Part shown: positions 33,874-41,772 of the stretch, piece by piece
Numbering within the stretch: position 1 is the first letter of the stretch
Layout: each line of letters opens with the position of its first letter
From: an uncultured Terriglobales bacterium
GTDB taxonomy: Bacteria; Acidobacteriota; Terriglobia; Terriglobales; Acidobacteriaceae
Reading direction: 5' to 3'
DNA length: 63,735 nucleotides
Assembly: GCA_955652395.1 (NCBI GenBank)
Contig: CATPBJ010000035.1
Coordinates: forward strand, 1-63,735
Notes under the pieces: model-generated
Databases searched by the model: none
Told to the model about the DNA's origin: nothing
The model's input: the letters and a program-made list of their open reading frames with translations, nothing else
Translations under genes and position numbers: made by a program

Positions 33874-36078
33874 TTAGTGGGGTACCGCCATCAGGGACAA
33901 CCCGCGTTCGGGCAGATATTGGCGCAGGACATAGTATTCGTTCTCCGGTCGGTCATCCTGCAGGGCAGGAGCGTCGGGAGCGCCGGAGGTCATCTGGTCA
34001 AGGGACAACTCCCGGCTGAGGATGATGGCGAAAAGCCGTTCGGGCGTGGGTTCCGGCCCCCATTCGACCAAATCCTGCGCCGCCTTGGCCGGCATGCGCC
34101 CCGCCAGTTCCTGGGGTGTACGCAAGACTATGGGTTGGTCACTCGCCAGAAAGTGAAACCCTCGGTTATCCAGGGAATGAAAAAGGCGAATGTAAGGGAA
34201 AGATTCCTTTAGGGCCCGGGCGACCGCGGCTTTGACCACCGCGTCCCCGGTGGGCAGCCATTGCTGGAGGACACCGCCTGGCGTCAGCCGGCGTCTTATG
34301 ATTGAATAAAACTCCTTCGAATAAAGTAGGCTAGTGCCCGCCGCTTCTACCGGCGGTGGCGGGTCTATCGTGATCACGTCATACTGCTCCAAAGTGCGTT
34401 CAAGATAGCGCCGACCGTCATCCACCACCACACGGGACAGCGGCGATCGCATCAACTCCAGGCCATCGGAATGGTAGTACGAGAACAGCCGGGGAACGCT
34501 GGGCACCAGCTCCGCTGCAGTGGTCCGGATGTCCCACGACATCAGCGAACGATAGGTCGTGCCCATGCCGAAACACACCACCAACGCACTTCGGGGAGCG
34601 TGGTCGAGGGAGGCTAGCGGCAGGTGCGCCATCACTTTGGTCATGGGAGTTAAGGAGGTGATTCCGATCCCATTCACCAACAGCTGCTTGGTCATCCCGT
34701 CTCCGGTGGCGATGACGGTTGCCGTATGGTCGCGCAGCACCTGATACCGGGCAAACTGGTCCTCAAAACCTTTGATGGTGGACACCCCAACCAGCGCCAG
34801 TGCCGCGAGCGCCAGTGAAAGTTTGAGTTGCAAAGTCTGCTTTGCCGCTTTTTCGCGACCCACCGACCACCGAGGCACGATGCCGATGATCAACCACGGG
34901 AGGGCGAACGTGAACAGCACCCAGCGTTCGCTCATCAAAGGCAGCAGAACGAATCCCGCGACCAGCGGCCCAAGGATGCATCCCACGACGTTGACCGCGT
35001 AAGCCTTGCCTGCCTGATCAGGATGGCCGCCAGACCAGCGATCCACCAGCATGGGAGTTACGAATCCCAAAATGGCTGAGAACGGGCCAATGCCCAACAC
35101 CAGGCGCAGCAGCGACGATTGGAACTCCGGGGCCTGAATTTGAGGACTGGCCGCGAGCAACGGCAGCAGGGAAACGAATCCGAGCACGCCCCAGACCAAT
35201 CCACCTTCCCGATCATGGCTGCGGCTCCAGTAGCGGTACACTCGCGATCCCGTAAAAGTCGCGGCCAGATATACGCCCAGAATCGCCGCGAAGGCGTACA
35301 CCACGGTGCTGAGATAGGGAGTGAACTGACGGATCCACACTACCTCCGCGCCCATGCTGGTGAGCCCGGTGAGAAACAGCAATAGCAGCGGTTTGTTGCC
35401 GGCCGAGGATCGGGCTGAGGCCGGAGTCATGGGAGTTCCGTGCGACGGCTGATTTTCTCCGGCAGCAGACCGCAGCGTGAGGCCCATGGCCAATACGAAC
35501 AGCAGACCATTCAGCATCGCGCCTACTCTGAGTGTGCCGTGAAATCCGTACATCTCGATGAGAAACAGAGGCACGGTCGCGCCCGCCACTGCGCCCAGGA
35601 CATTTGCCAGGTACAGAAAACTGAAAGACCGGTGGGCCTCCCGATGAAAGCTTTTGTTGATAGCCAACATGGAAAACGGGATCGTCGTCCCCATGCACGC
35701 ACACCACGGAATCAACGTAAGGGCAATCCAGACCCCGGAGAAAAAATAATAGGCCGCGGAAGAAGAGATCGAAATCCGCTCCAGGAGGCTTCGCCCCATC
35801 CATAGCTGAGCCGGGACCGCCAGCGCGGAGATCCCAATCAGCAATTCGGCAAACGCATAAAGGCGCAGCGCGGGGATCCTGATGCGGTCCCCGTATTGCC
35901 GGATGGCGTAACCAGCTCCCCATGAGCCCAGTCCGAGCCCGGCCATGAACATGGAAAGCACAATGGAGACCAGGGCACTGGTGACGCCGAACTGCGCCAT
36001 GGACAGCCGCAGCCAGACGATCTCATAGAGGATGCTACAAAACCCGGAGACAAAGAAGAATAGGAAAAACCAACCCAT
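33874..36078 (-). CDS. Fused MFS-like membrane / spermidine-synthase-like (SAM fold) protein
   Basis: 734 residues. The first half has many membrane helices (begins MGWFFLFFFVSGFCSILYEI, then VSIVLSMFMAGLGLGSWGAG). After about residue 490 comes a polyamine-synthase-like Rossmann domain (RSALVVCFGMGTTYRSLMSW, AELVPSVPRLFSY, VVVDDGRRYLERT, YDVITIDPPPPVEAAGTSLL). The Asp of the spermidine-synthase gate (D-x-x-D) seems reduced. These fused proteins are widespread and not proven polyamine enzymes. ATG 36078 is used; the frame has a TTG one codon earlier. A second, different member is at 43446. Confidence 0.9.
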   Translation of the reverse strand: MGWFFLFFFVSGFCSILYEIVWLRLSMAQFGVTSALVSIVLSMFMAGLGLGSWGAGYAIRQYGDRIRIPALRLYAFAELLIGISALAVPAQLWMGRSLLERISISSSAAYYFFSGVWIALTLIPWCACMGTTIPFSMLAINKSFHREAHRSFSFLYLANVLGAVAGATVPLFLIEMYGFHGTLRVGAMLNGLLFVLAMGLTLRSAAGENQPSHGTPMTPASARSSAGNKPLLLLFLTGLTSMGAEVVWIRQFTPYLSTVVYAFAAILGVYLAATFTGSRVYRYWSRSHDREGGLVWGVLGFVSLLPLLAASPQIQAPEFQSSLLRLVLGIGPFSAILGFVTPMLVDRWSGGHPDQAGKAYAVNVVGCILGPLVAGFVLLPLMSERWVLFTFALPWLIIGIVPRWSVGREKAAKQTLQLKLSLALAALALVGVSTIKGFEDQFARYQVLRDHTATVIATGDGMTKQLLVNGIGITSLTPMTKVMAHLPLASLDHAPRSALVVCFGMGTTYRSLMSWDIRTTAAELVPSVPRLFSYYHSDGLELMRSPLSRVVVDDGRRYLERTLEQYDVITIDPPPPVEAAGTSLLYSKEFYSIIRRRLTPGGVLQQWLPTGDAVVKAAVARALKESFPYIRLFHSLDNRGFHFLASDQPIVLRTPQELAGRMPAKAAQDLVEWGPEPTPERLFAIILSRELSLDQMTSGAPDAPALQDDRPENEYYVLRQYLPERGLSLMAVPH

Positions 36079-36127
36079 CAAGACGCCTCTGGTAGGAGTT
36101 TCTTGGTCCTTATCCTTTGCGCCCTTC

Positions 36128-36214
36128 TAGGCGAACTTTGCGATTCAAGATTCTGCCGATTTACAGAGACCAAAGCCTTAAGCCAAAGTACGCCAGGACT
36201 TCGCAAAGTTCGCG
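36128..36214. repeat. Palindrome with 9-nt period (CGCAAAGNN family)
   Basis: Left arm GCGAACTTTGCGATTC; right arm CTTCGCAAAGTTCGCGAAC, plus inner AAAGCCTTAAGCCAAAG. Same family as 18190-18302. Noncoding gap downstream of rplI and upstream of the spermidine-synthase-like gene. Confidence 0.7.
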
Positions 36215-36328
36215 AACAAAACCAGTACAAATGATTTAGGACACTACCTCGCGTGCCGGAGACGGCGGGTGTGGGAACAGGAATTGAAGCTCGCGTGGCA
36301 GGCCAAGGGCAAGCTCCCGCACGCGTAC

Positions 36329-36781
36329 CTATTCCGTAGCTTCCTTCTCGATGACCACTTTCAGGTGTGTGGTCACGTCCTTATGCAGCTTAATCGGCAC
36401 CGCGAACTCGCCCACGGTCTTGAGTGGCTCGTGGACCTGAATCTTCCGGCGGTCCACGTCAAAGCCCTTCTTCGCCAGCGCGTCCGCGATATCGCCCGAC
36501 GTGACTGAGCCAAAGAGCTGATCGTGTTCGCCGGAGCGTCGCTGGAAAGAAACCGATACCCCTTCGAACTGCTTGGCCAGCGCTTCAGCGCTGGTCTTTT
36601 CCTTGGCGGAACGTCGTACCGACGCAGCCTTCATCTGCTCGATGACTGCTTTGTTGCCTTTCGAGGCTTCGATCGCGAGCTTGTGCGGCAATAGGTAGTT
36701 ACGTCCAAAACCTTCAGCGACTTTCACCACGTCGCCGCGCGAGCCCAGCTTGGGCACATCTTCTTTGAGGATGACTTCCAT
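36329..36781 (-). CDS. rplI: 50S ribosomal protein L9
   Basis: 150 residues, full length. N-domain MEVILKEDVPKLGSRGDVVK, then VAEGFGRNYLLPHKLAIEAS, a long linker helix and the C-domain (LFGSVTSGDIADALAKKGFD, DVTTHLKVVIEK). ATG 36781 is set by the conserved N-terminus; the 67 codons upstream in the same frame are translated repeat DNA. It follows rpsR and rpsF as in the usual rpsF-rpsR-rplI cluster, but each gap here is filled by a palindromic repeat, so readthrough of these structures must be tolerated. Confidence 0.98.
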   Translation of the reverse strand: MEVILKEDVPKLGSRGDVVKVAEGFGRNYLLPHKLAIEASKGNKAVIEQMKAASVRRSAKEKTSAEALAKQFEGVSVSFQRRSGEHDQLFGSVTSGDIADALAKKGFDVDRRKIQVHEPLKTVGEFAVPIKLHKDVTTHLKVVIEKEATE

Positions 36782-36809
36782 CAGATGACTCCCTATAGAA
36801 ATTCGTTTC

Positions 36810-36886
36810 GCCACGGATTTGCATGGACCTTGATGGATTAGATCAAGAAAGAAAAAATCGGTGAAGATCCGCGTTAAATCCGTGGC
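36810..36886. repeat. Palindrome with 10-nt period (ATCCGTGNNN family) between rpsR and rplI
   Basis: GCCACGGATTT at 36810 and AAATCCGTGGC at 36876 form an exact 11-bp inverted repeat. Inner copies of the decamer are degenerate. Confidence 0.82.
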
Positions 36887-36894
36887 TAGGTTCT

Positions 36895-37281
36895 TTACGA
36901 GGCGCGTCCGGCAAACGGCAGCAGCGCGATGTTCCGCGCCTGCTTGATGGCCAAGGACAAACGCCGCTGATGCGGTGTGCAAACCCCGGTCAAGCGCCGT
37001 GGGACGATCTTGCCGCTCTCCGCCACAAACTGCGCGAGCAACCGAACGTCTTTGTAGTTGATAGCCTCAATTTTCTCCACACAGAACTTGCAGACTTTCT
37101 TGCGGCGAAAATATTTGCGTCCACCTTCGCGGCCACCCGGGCCACCTGGACGTGGGGGGCGCCGTTCCCGATCGGGGCGATCTCCGAACGAAGGCCGATC
37201 ACCAGAAGGGCGATCGCCGCCCGCCGGACGCTCCCCCGCAGAACCCGCTTCCGCTGCTGCTGCTCTAATTTCTTCAGCCAT
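36895..37281 (-). CDS. rpsR: 30S ribosomal protein S18 with a long Pro/Gly/Arg N-terminal extension
   Basis: 128 residues. The last 75 are the S18 core ([40 protein letters not shown], then [20 protein letters not shown]). Before it, residues 1-52 are a low-complexity segment of [20 protein letters not shown] type that is absent from E. coli S18 (75 residues). AGGAGC precedes ATG 37281. The CxxC-like Cys pair (VCKFC) suggests the zinc-type S18. Confidence 0.96.
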   Translation of the reverse strand: MAEEIRAAAAEAGSAGERPAGGDRPSGDRPSFGDRPDRERRPPRPGGPGGREGGRKYFRRKKVCKFCVEKIEAINYKDVRLLAQFVAESGKIVPRRLTGVCTPHQRRLSLAIKQARNIALLPFAGRAS

Positions 37282-37300
37282 GATGCTCCTTAAAATCGAT

Positions 37301-37371
37301 CGTCTGTCGTCAGTCATGGGCCTTCAGCTCGGTCTGACGACCAACGACTGAAGACCTAAGACTGCCGACGG
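37301..37371. repeat. Heptad palindrome, ACGACTN family, between rpsF and rpsR
   Basis: Right arm from 37337: ACGACCA, ACGACTG, AAGACCT, AAGACTG, CCGACGG, exact 7-base periods. Left arm is the complement (TCGTCTG, TCGTCAG, TCATGGG). It fills the whole gap. Confidence 0.8.
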
Positions 37372-37373
37372 GT

Positions 37374-37772
37374 TTACGCCGTGACCGCTGCCGTTTCTCC
37401 ACCAGTTTCTGCAACCGGGGCGGGCGACGGGGTCTTGCGCTTGGCGTCGCGGATCGCCTTGATCTTGTCCAGACGCTTTTGCTCTTCATCGATACGCACC
37501 GTGATGAACTTGATCACCGGTTCGGTGACGCGCAGGCGGCGCTCCAGTTCGTGAATCAGTCCGCCGCCGCCTTCCACTGTCAGCAGCACGTAGATGCCAT
37601 CGTGAAACCTGCGGACCATGTACGCCAGGCGGCGCTTGCCCATCTTTTCCACGCTCCTTACGTTTCCGCCTGACGAGGTCACGGCGGTTTCAAGCGTGGA
37701 AATCAGCTTGTCCTGCTCTTCTTCCACCATGTCGGGGCGGACGATAAACATCAATTCATAAGCGCGATTCAT
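37374..37772 (-). CDS. rpsF: 30S ribosomal protein S6
   Basis: 132 residues. S6 fold: MNRAYELMFIVRPDMVEEEQ, GNVRSVEKMGKRRLAYMVRR, FHDGIYVLLTVEGGGGLIHE, then LRVTEPVIKFITVRIDEEQK. The C-terminal 35 residues are an Ala/Thr/Pro tail. ATG 37772 follows GGAGAG, whereas the in-frame ATG 37790 has none. First gene of the ribosomal rpsF-rpsR-rplI set. Confidence 0.97.
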   Translation of the reverse strand: MNRAYELMFIVRPDMVEEEQDKLISTLETAVTSSGGNVRSVEKMGKRRLAYMVRRFHDGIYVLLTVEGGGGLIHELERRLRVTEPVIKFITVRIDEEQKRLDKIKAIRDAKRKTPSPAPVAETGGETAAVTA

Positions 37773-37785
37773 TTTCTCTCCATCC

Positions 37786-37882
37786 GCCACGGATTCTCAC
37801 GGATCAGCACGTTTCGACGCTAGACGTAGGCGCGACGCCTGCATCCGAATTCGATCCGTGTTCATCCGTGTAAATCCGTGGC
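37786..37882. repeat. Palindrome with 10-nt period (ATCCGTGNNN family) touching the pth stop
   Basis: GCCACGGATTCTCACGGATC at the left; at the right GATCCGTGTT, CATCCGTGTA, AATCCGTGGC, exact 10-base periods ending at 37882, the last base of the pth stop codon. Confidence 0.85.
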
Positions 37883-38463
37883 TACTCTTCTGCCTCGGCT
37901 TTCCGGTTGAGGCGGTTCATGGCCGCAGCCGGACCTTCCTTCAAAATTACGTTTACTGCTTCGGCGGCGCTGTCCAGTACTGCGTCCACTTTCTTCAGCT
38001 GCGACTTCCGAAATGGAGTCAGCACAAACTTCACGCCATCTGCAATTTTCCGCTCCGGCGAAATTCCCAGTCGGATGCGCAAAAACTCCTGCGTGCCCAG
38101 CGCCCCAATGATCGACTTCATGCCGTTGTGGCCCGCCGAACTGCCTCGCTGGCGGATGCGAATCGTGCCCAGGGGCAAATCCAGTTCGTCGTAAATCACG
38201 ATCAGGCCGTTCTCGGGTCTGATTTCATGCTTGGCCACCAGTTCACGAACTGCCATGCCGCTTAGGTTCATGAAGGTCTCTGGTTTGGCCAGCAGGACCT
38301 GCTCGTCGCCAATCACGGTTCGGGCCGTGAGCGCACGGCACTGGCGATTCCTTACTTCCACGCCACAGTCGTTTGCGATGCGGTCAACGGTGAGGAATCC
38401 CAGATTGTGGGGCGTGAACTGGTATTCCATGCCCGGATTGCCCAGCCCGACAATCAGCTTCAC
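37882..38463 (-). CDS. pth: Peptidyl-tRNA hydrolase
   Basis: 193 residues. VGLGNPGMEYQFTPHNLGFL holds the catalytic His; KPETFMNLSGMAVRELV and YDELDLPLGTIRIRQRGSS give Asn and Asp; GHNGMKSIIGALGTQEFLRI gives the rest. It recycles peptidyl-tRNA. The order prs, rplY, pth, rpsF is a common one. The gap upstream holds a GC-rich dispersed repeat. Confidence 0.98.
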   Translation of the reverse strand: MKLIVGLGNPGMEYQFTPHNLGFLTVDRIANDCGVEVRNRQCRALTARTVIGDEQVLLAKPETFMNLSGMAVRELVAKHEIRPENGLIVIYDELDLPLGTIRIRQRGSSAGHNGMKSIIGALGTQEFLRIRLGISPERKIADGVKFVLTPFRKSQLKKVDAVLDSAAEAVNVILKEGPAAAMNRLNRKAEAEE

Positions 38464-38496
38464 GCTTGGTTAACATTCCTCAACAGCAAGGCCTGT

Positions 38497-38539
38497 CGAG
38501 CTTCGCTCGACCAGGACGGGTCTAGTACCCGTCCCCACA
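38497..38539. repeat. GC-rich dispersed repeat (family G1) upstream of pth
   Basis: CGAGCTTCGCTCGACCAGGA then CGGGTCTAGTACCCGTCC and CCACA. The first 23 bases are identical to a stretch inside the ispE coding sequence at 41002-41046. Confidence 0.8.
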
Positions 38540-38559
38540 CCGCCGGTACCACCCCCGGC

Positions 38560-39297
38560 TTACTTCTTCTCTTTCTCTTTTTTCTCGGGCTTCTCCGGCT
38601 TCTCGCCAGCTTCTGTTCCCTCTTCTCCCTCGACTTCCTGCTTGCCCTTCTTGATGACTTCGGGCTCAGCCGGGGCGGCAGCAACTTCCGCGGCCACTGC
38701 ATCCGCGGCCGGCGCGACTTCTTCCTTGACCGTGGTGATGTGGGCTACGGGCTGGTTCGCGTCGGTGATGAAATGGATCTTCTTCTCGTCGTGCGTCAGG
38801 TCGGATACGCGCAGAACTTTGCCGAATACCAGTTCGCTGACGTCGGCTTCGATGGCGCTGGGAATGTCGCCGGGCAAACACTCGACTTCCACCTCGCGCA
38901 GAATCTGCTCCAGAATGCCGCCCTGCTGCTTTACTCCGGCGGCTTCTCCCTTGAGCACGACCGGCACGCTGACCGTGAGCGTCTGGTCCATGGCGATGCG
39001 TTTTAAATCGATGTGCAGCAGTGAACTCTTGATGGGCTCATACTGCCAGTCCACGATCATGGCCTTGGTGCGCTCACCGCCCTCGACCGCGAGATCGAAA
39101 ATGGTGTTGTGCCCGGTCGCGGAATGCAGAATACGCGTGACCTGGCGGGGATCGAGAGTTACCGTCAACGACTCCTTGCCGGCACCATAGAGCACGCCGG
39201 GAATCTTGCCGCCCTGACGCACCCGGCGGGCGACATTCTTGTTGCCCGGGGTTCGCGATTGCGCTTCTAGAACATTGCTCTCAGTTGCGGTTGCCAT
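38560..39297 (-). CDS. rplY: 50S ribosomal protein L25 (Ctc form)
   Basis: 245 residues, the long TL5/CTC form. N-domain: GNKNVARRVRQGGKIPGVLY, YGAGKESLTVTLDPRQVTRI. Middle: KAMIVDWQYEPIKSSLLHID. C-domain: LPGDIPSAIEADVSELVFGK. The last 45 residues are a Glu/Lys tail (EEGTEAGEKPEKPEKKEKEK). It binds 5S rRNA. It is in the usual place next to prs. Confidence 0.97.
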   Translation of the reverse strand: MATATESNVLEAQSRTPGNKNVARRVRQGGKIPGVLYGAGKESLTVTLDPRQVTRILHSATGHNTIFDLAVEGGERTKAMIVDWQYEPIKSSLLHIDLKRIAMDQTLTVSVPVVLKGEAAGVKQQGGILEQILREVEVECLPGDIPSAIEADVSELVFGKVLRVSDLTHDEKKIHFITDANQPVAHITTVKEEVAPAADAVAAEVAAAPAEPEVIKKGKQEVEGEEGTEAGEKPEKPEKKEKEKK

Positions 39298-39309
39298 AAA
39301 TTTAGATTC

Positions 39310-40335
39310 CTATAAGAATAATCTGCTGACGGACGTTTCTTCGTGAATCGACTGGATTGCGCGTCCGATCAAACCAGCGATGGTAAGCACCTTGATTTTC
39401 GGTTCCCTCTTGGCCGCTTCGCCCAGCGGAATGGTGTTCGTTACAACCACTTCGCTAATGCAGGACTGCGAAATGTTCTGCACCGCTGGGCCCGAAAGCA
39501 CGGGATGCGAGGCGCAGGCAAAAACTTGGCTAGCGCCGTTTTCCATGAGCGCGGCGGCGGTCTTTACCAGCGTGCCTGCGGTATCAATCAAGTCGTCGAT
39601 CACCAGACAAGTGCGGCCGTTGACGTCGCCGATGACATTCATGACTTCGGCCACGTTCATCTCCGAGCGGCGTTTGTCGACGATGGCCAGGGCTGAGTCC
39701 ATTTTCTTGGCAAAGAACCGGGCGCGTTCCACACCGCCCGCATCGGGAGAGACCACCGTCAAGTTCGGCAAATTCAGCCGCTTGAAGTAGTCCACCAGCA
39801 CCGGCGACGCAAACAGATGGTCGACCGGAATGTTAAAAAATCCCTGCAACTGGGGCGCGTGCAAATCCACGATCAAGGCCCGATCGGCGCCCGCCGTGGT
39901 CAGCAGATCGGCCACCAGCTTGGACGAAATCGGCACTCGCGGCTTGTCCTTGCGGTCTTGCCGCGCGTAGCCAAAATACGGAATCACCGAAGTGATGCGC
40001 CGGGCCGACGCCCGCTTGAGTGCGTCGATCATCAACAGCAACTCCATCAGGTGCTCGTCCACAGGATGGCAGGTGGGCTGAAGCACGAACACATCCGCGC
40101 CCCGAACGTTCTCCTGAATCTGGACGTAAGCCTCCCCGTCGCTGAAGCGCGTCACCTGCGCCTGTCCGCGCGTCAACCCGAGAAAGGCACAGACCTCGTC
40201 GCACAGCGGTTCGTTGGCCGTGCCACAGAAGATCTTGAACTTGTCGTCTACCCGACTGCGCTGGGGCTTGCGCTCAGGTTTCTCGTCGGCGTTCGATTGG
40301 GCCTTCTTTTCGGTCGCTGTCGCAAGAGTTGCCAT
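39310..40335 (-). CDS. prs: Ribose-phosphate pyrophosphokinase
   Basis: 341 residues. PRPP synthetase motifs: FSDGEAYVQIQENVRGADVF, IPYFGYARQDRKDKPRVPIS (catalytic loop), LIVDLHAPQLQGFF, VVSPDAGGVERARFFAKKMD, TCLVIDDLIDTAGTL (PRPP loop). The first 30 residues (TEKKAQSNADEKPERKPQRS) are a charged extension not found in E. coli Prs. It makes PRPP from ribose-5-phosphate. The gap of 12 bases to rplY suggests one transcript. Confidence 0.97.
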   Translation of the reverse strand: MATLATATEKKAQSNADEKPERKPQRSRVDDKFKIFCGTANEPLCDEVCAFLGLTRGQAQVTRFSDGEAYVQIQENVRGADVFVLQPTCHPVDEHLMELLLMIDALKRASARRITSVIPYFGYARQDRKDKPRVPISSKLVADLLTTAGADRALIVDLHAPQLQGFFNIPVDHLFASPVLVDYFKRLNLPNLTVVSPDAGGVERARFFAKKMDSALAIVDKRRSEMNVAEVMNVIGDVNGRTCLVIDDLIDTAGTLVKTAAALMENGASQVFACASHPVLSGPAVQNISQSCISEVVVTNTIPLGEAAKREPKIKVLTIAGLIGRAIQSIHEETSVSRLFL

Positions 40336-40341
40336 GTTGTT

Positions 40342-40430
40342 AGCTCTCAGCTTTCAGCTGTCAGCTCTCAGTCCAAGCCACCTGCTCCCCAGCAGAAGCT
40401 GAGAGCTGAAGGCTGACAGCTGAAAGCTGG
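40342..40430. repeat. Heptad palindrome, AGCTGAN family, upstream of prs
   Basis: Left: AGCTCTC, AGCTTTC, AGCTGTC, AGCTCTC, then AGTCCAA. Right from 40401: GAGAGCT, GAAGGCT, GACAGCT, GAAAGCT. Exact 7-base periods. The element lies between prs and tRNA-Gln, so it is in the prs leader or promoter region. Confidence 0.88.
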
Positions 40431-40435
40431 TTTTC

Positions 40436-40509
40436 TGGCTGGGCCGCTAGGATTCGAACCTAGACAAAGTGCTCCAAAGGCACTTGACCTACCATTAGTC
40501 GACGGCCCA
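40436..40509 (-). tRNA. tRNA-Gln (anticodon TTG)
   Basis: 74 bases with CCA encoded. Acceptor TGGGCCG pairs with CGGCCCA; discriminator G. Anticodon stem AGTGC/GCACT with loop CTTTGGA gives anticodon TTG. T arm CTAGG-TTCGAAT-CCTAG. Cloverleaf complete. Sandwiched between two heptad repeats. Confidence 0.96.
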
Positions 40510-40523
40510 GTAAAATCAGTGTC

Positions 40524-40603
40524 AAGTTTCTAGTTTCTGGTTTCACGTAAACCTTGTGCTCCGCATTATCCTCTCGAAACTAGAAACCGGAAACTGGAAA
40601 CTT
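40524..40603. repeat. Heptad palindrome, GAAACYN family, running into the ispE 3' end
   Basis: Left from 40524: AAGTTTC, TAGTTTC, TGGTTTC. Right from 40576: GAAACTA, GAAACCG, GAAACTG, GAAACTT. The right arm covers the last 24 bases of ispE including its stop codon. Confidence 0.88.
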
Positions 40604-41725
40604 TTTCCAGTACTGCCGTCGCGTCAGGGTACTAGTGGCCACTGCCGGTACGCCGTCGCGCCGCAACCTGGCCGCTGCCTTCTGGCCCGCCGCCCGCGAC
40701 CCAAACAGCCCATAAATCGCGGAACCCGAGCCTGAGAGCGAGGCATAAAACGCCCCAGCACGTTCGAGCACACGCTTGACCTCGCGCAATTCGGGATACT
40801 TAGGAAAGACGACCTGTTCAAAGTCGTTTTCGATCCCGGTACGGACAAGGTCGAGAAGCGAGGTCTCGGCCCGGCCCCTGCCTCTACTCACAGGGACACC
40901 GGATAAAGGTTGACCACTCAGCCACGCAGAAACCGCGCGACCGCACGCCAACATTCTATCGGAGGGGAGGGTGGCCGTCAATTTTGAGCCCTCCTCCGGC
41001 CATGTGGGGACAGGTCTCTGATCCGTCCTGGTCGAGCGAAGCTCGGCCACCCCAGCAGCGGCTAAAGCGGCGACACTTCGAGGCGCATTTGTGACGCGAC
41101 TCAAGCCGTACCCTTCCCGATCGTGCCAATCCCGGTCGCCTCTGCCGCGAGTGGATCCAGACATCATCGCATCCCAATCCGCAAACGCTTTGGGTGTCGA
41201 TACTCCAATCTCCGGCATCACCACCACGCAGTGGGTAGACGGCAGATCAGGCAGTGGATAAACTTCTTCCCCGTGCCCCACTCCCAGTACCGTCCCCCCC
41301 AAGACAAACAGTGGCAGATCCGAACCGACCTCGGCCGCGATACGCAGCTTTTCCGCTCCCCGAAGCTTCTTCTTCAGCGCACCTTCGAGCGCCAGCAGCG
41401 TGGCCACCGCATTTCCGGAACCGGCACCCAAACCGCCCTGCACCGGCAATCGCTTATCGATGGTGATGGTCACGCGGCCGCGGGCACCAAGCGCAGCCAT
41501 GGCCCGATCCACAGTGCGGTAGCAGGTGTTCGACGCATCTTTGGGGACATGATCGTCATCACAACGAATCTCAATGCCGGTTCCGCGACCCACCTGCACC
41601 TGGATGACGTCGTGCAGAGCAATGGTCTGATAGACGGTGCGCAGATCGTGAAAGCAGTCCAGCCGCAGCCCGCCAATGCAGAGGCCGAGATTAATCTTGG
41701 CGAAGGATCGAACCGTCACAGGCAT
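40580..41725 (-). CDS. ispE: 4-diphosphocytidyl-2-C-methyl-D-erythritol kinase with repeat-derived insertion
   Basis: 381 residues against about 280-300 for the family. GHMP kinase motifs are kept: SFAKINLGL near the start, the ATP loop VQGGLGAGSGNAVATLLALE, VGSDLPLFVLGGTVLGVGHG, and C-terminal SLSGSGSAIYGLF. It phosphorylates CDP-ME in the MEP isoprenoid pathway. Between about residues 190 and 290 lies an insertion of roughly 95 residues of odd composition. Residues 227-242 (AELRSTRTDQRPVPTW) are the direct translation of a GC-rich intergenic repeat (41002-41046). The last residues (FPVSGF) and the stop are translation of a GAAACYN heptad repeat. Whether the insertion is tolerated as a surface loop is untested. 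Confidence 0.92.
   Translation of the reverse strand: MPVTVRSFAKINLGLCIGGLRLDCFHDLRTVYQTIALHDVIQVQVGRGTGIEIRCDDDHVPKDASNTCYRTVDRAMAALGARGRVTITIDKRLPVQGGLGAGSGNAVATLLALEGALKKKLRGAEKLRIAAEVGSDLPLFVLGGTVLGVGHGEEVYPLPDLPSTHCVVVMPEIGVSTPKAFADWDAMMSGSTRGRGDRDWHDREGYGLSRVTNAPRSVAALAAAGVAELRSTRTDQRPVPTWPEEGSKLTATLPSDRMLACGRAVSAWLSGQPLSGVPVSRGRGRAETSLLDLVRTGIENDFEQVVFPKYPELREVKRVLERAGAFYASLSGSGSAIYGLFGSRAAGQKAAARLRRDGVPAVATSTLTRRQYWKKFPVSGF
41002..41046. repeat. GC-rich dispersed repeat (family G1) in frame inside ispE
   Basis: On the coding strand CGAGCTTCGCTCGACCAGGA then CGGATCAGAGACCTGTCCCC. Identical over its first 23 bases to the intergenic copy at 38497. Confidence 0.85.
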
Positions 41726-41738
41726 GGATCGATGATTT

Positions 41739-41770
41739 AACCACAGAGGACGCAGAGGACACGGAGTAGG
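41739..41770. repeat. CACAGAGGACGCAGAGG-type repeat
   Basis: ACCACAGAGGACGCAGAGG followed by ACACGGAGTAGGG, between ispE and the next upstream gene. A purine-rich tandem of near 9-base units; no second copy was seen in this window. Confidence 0.55.
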
Positions 41771-41772
41771 GT

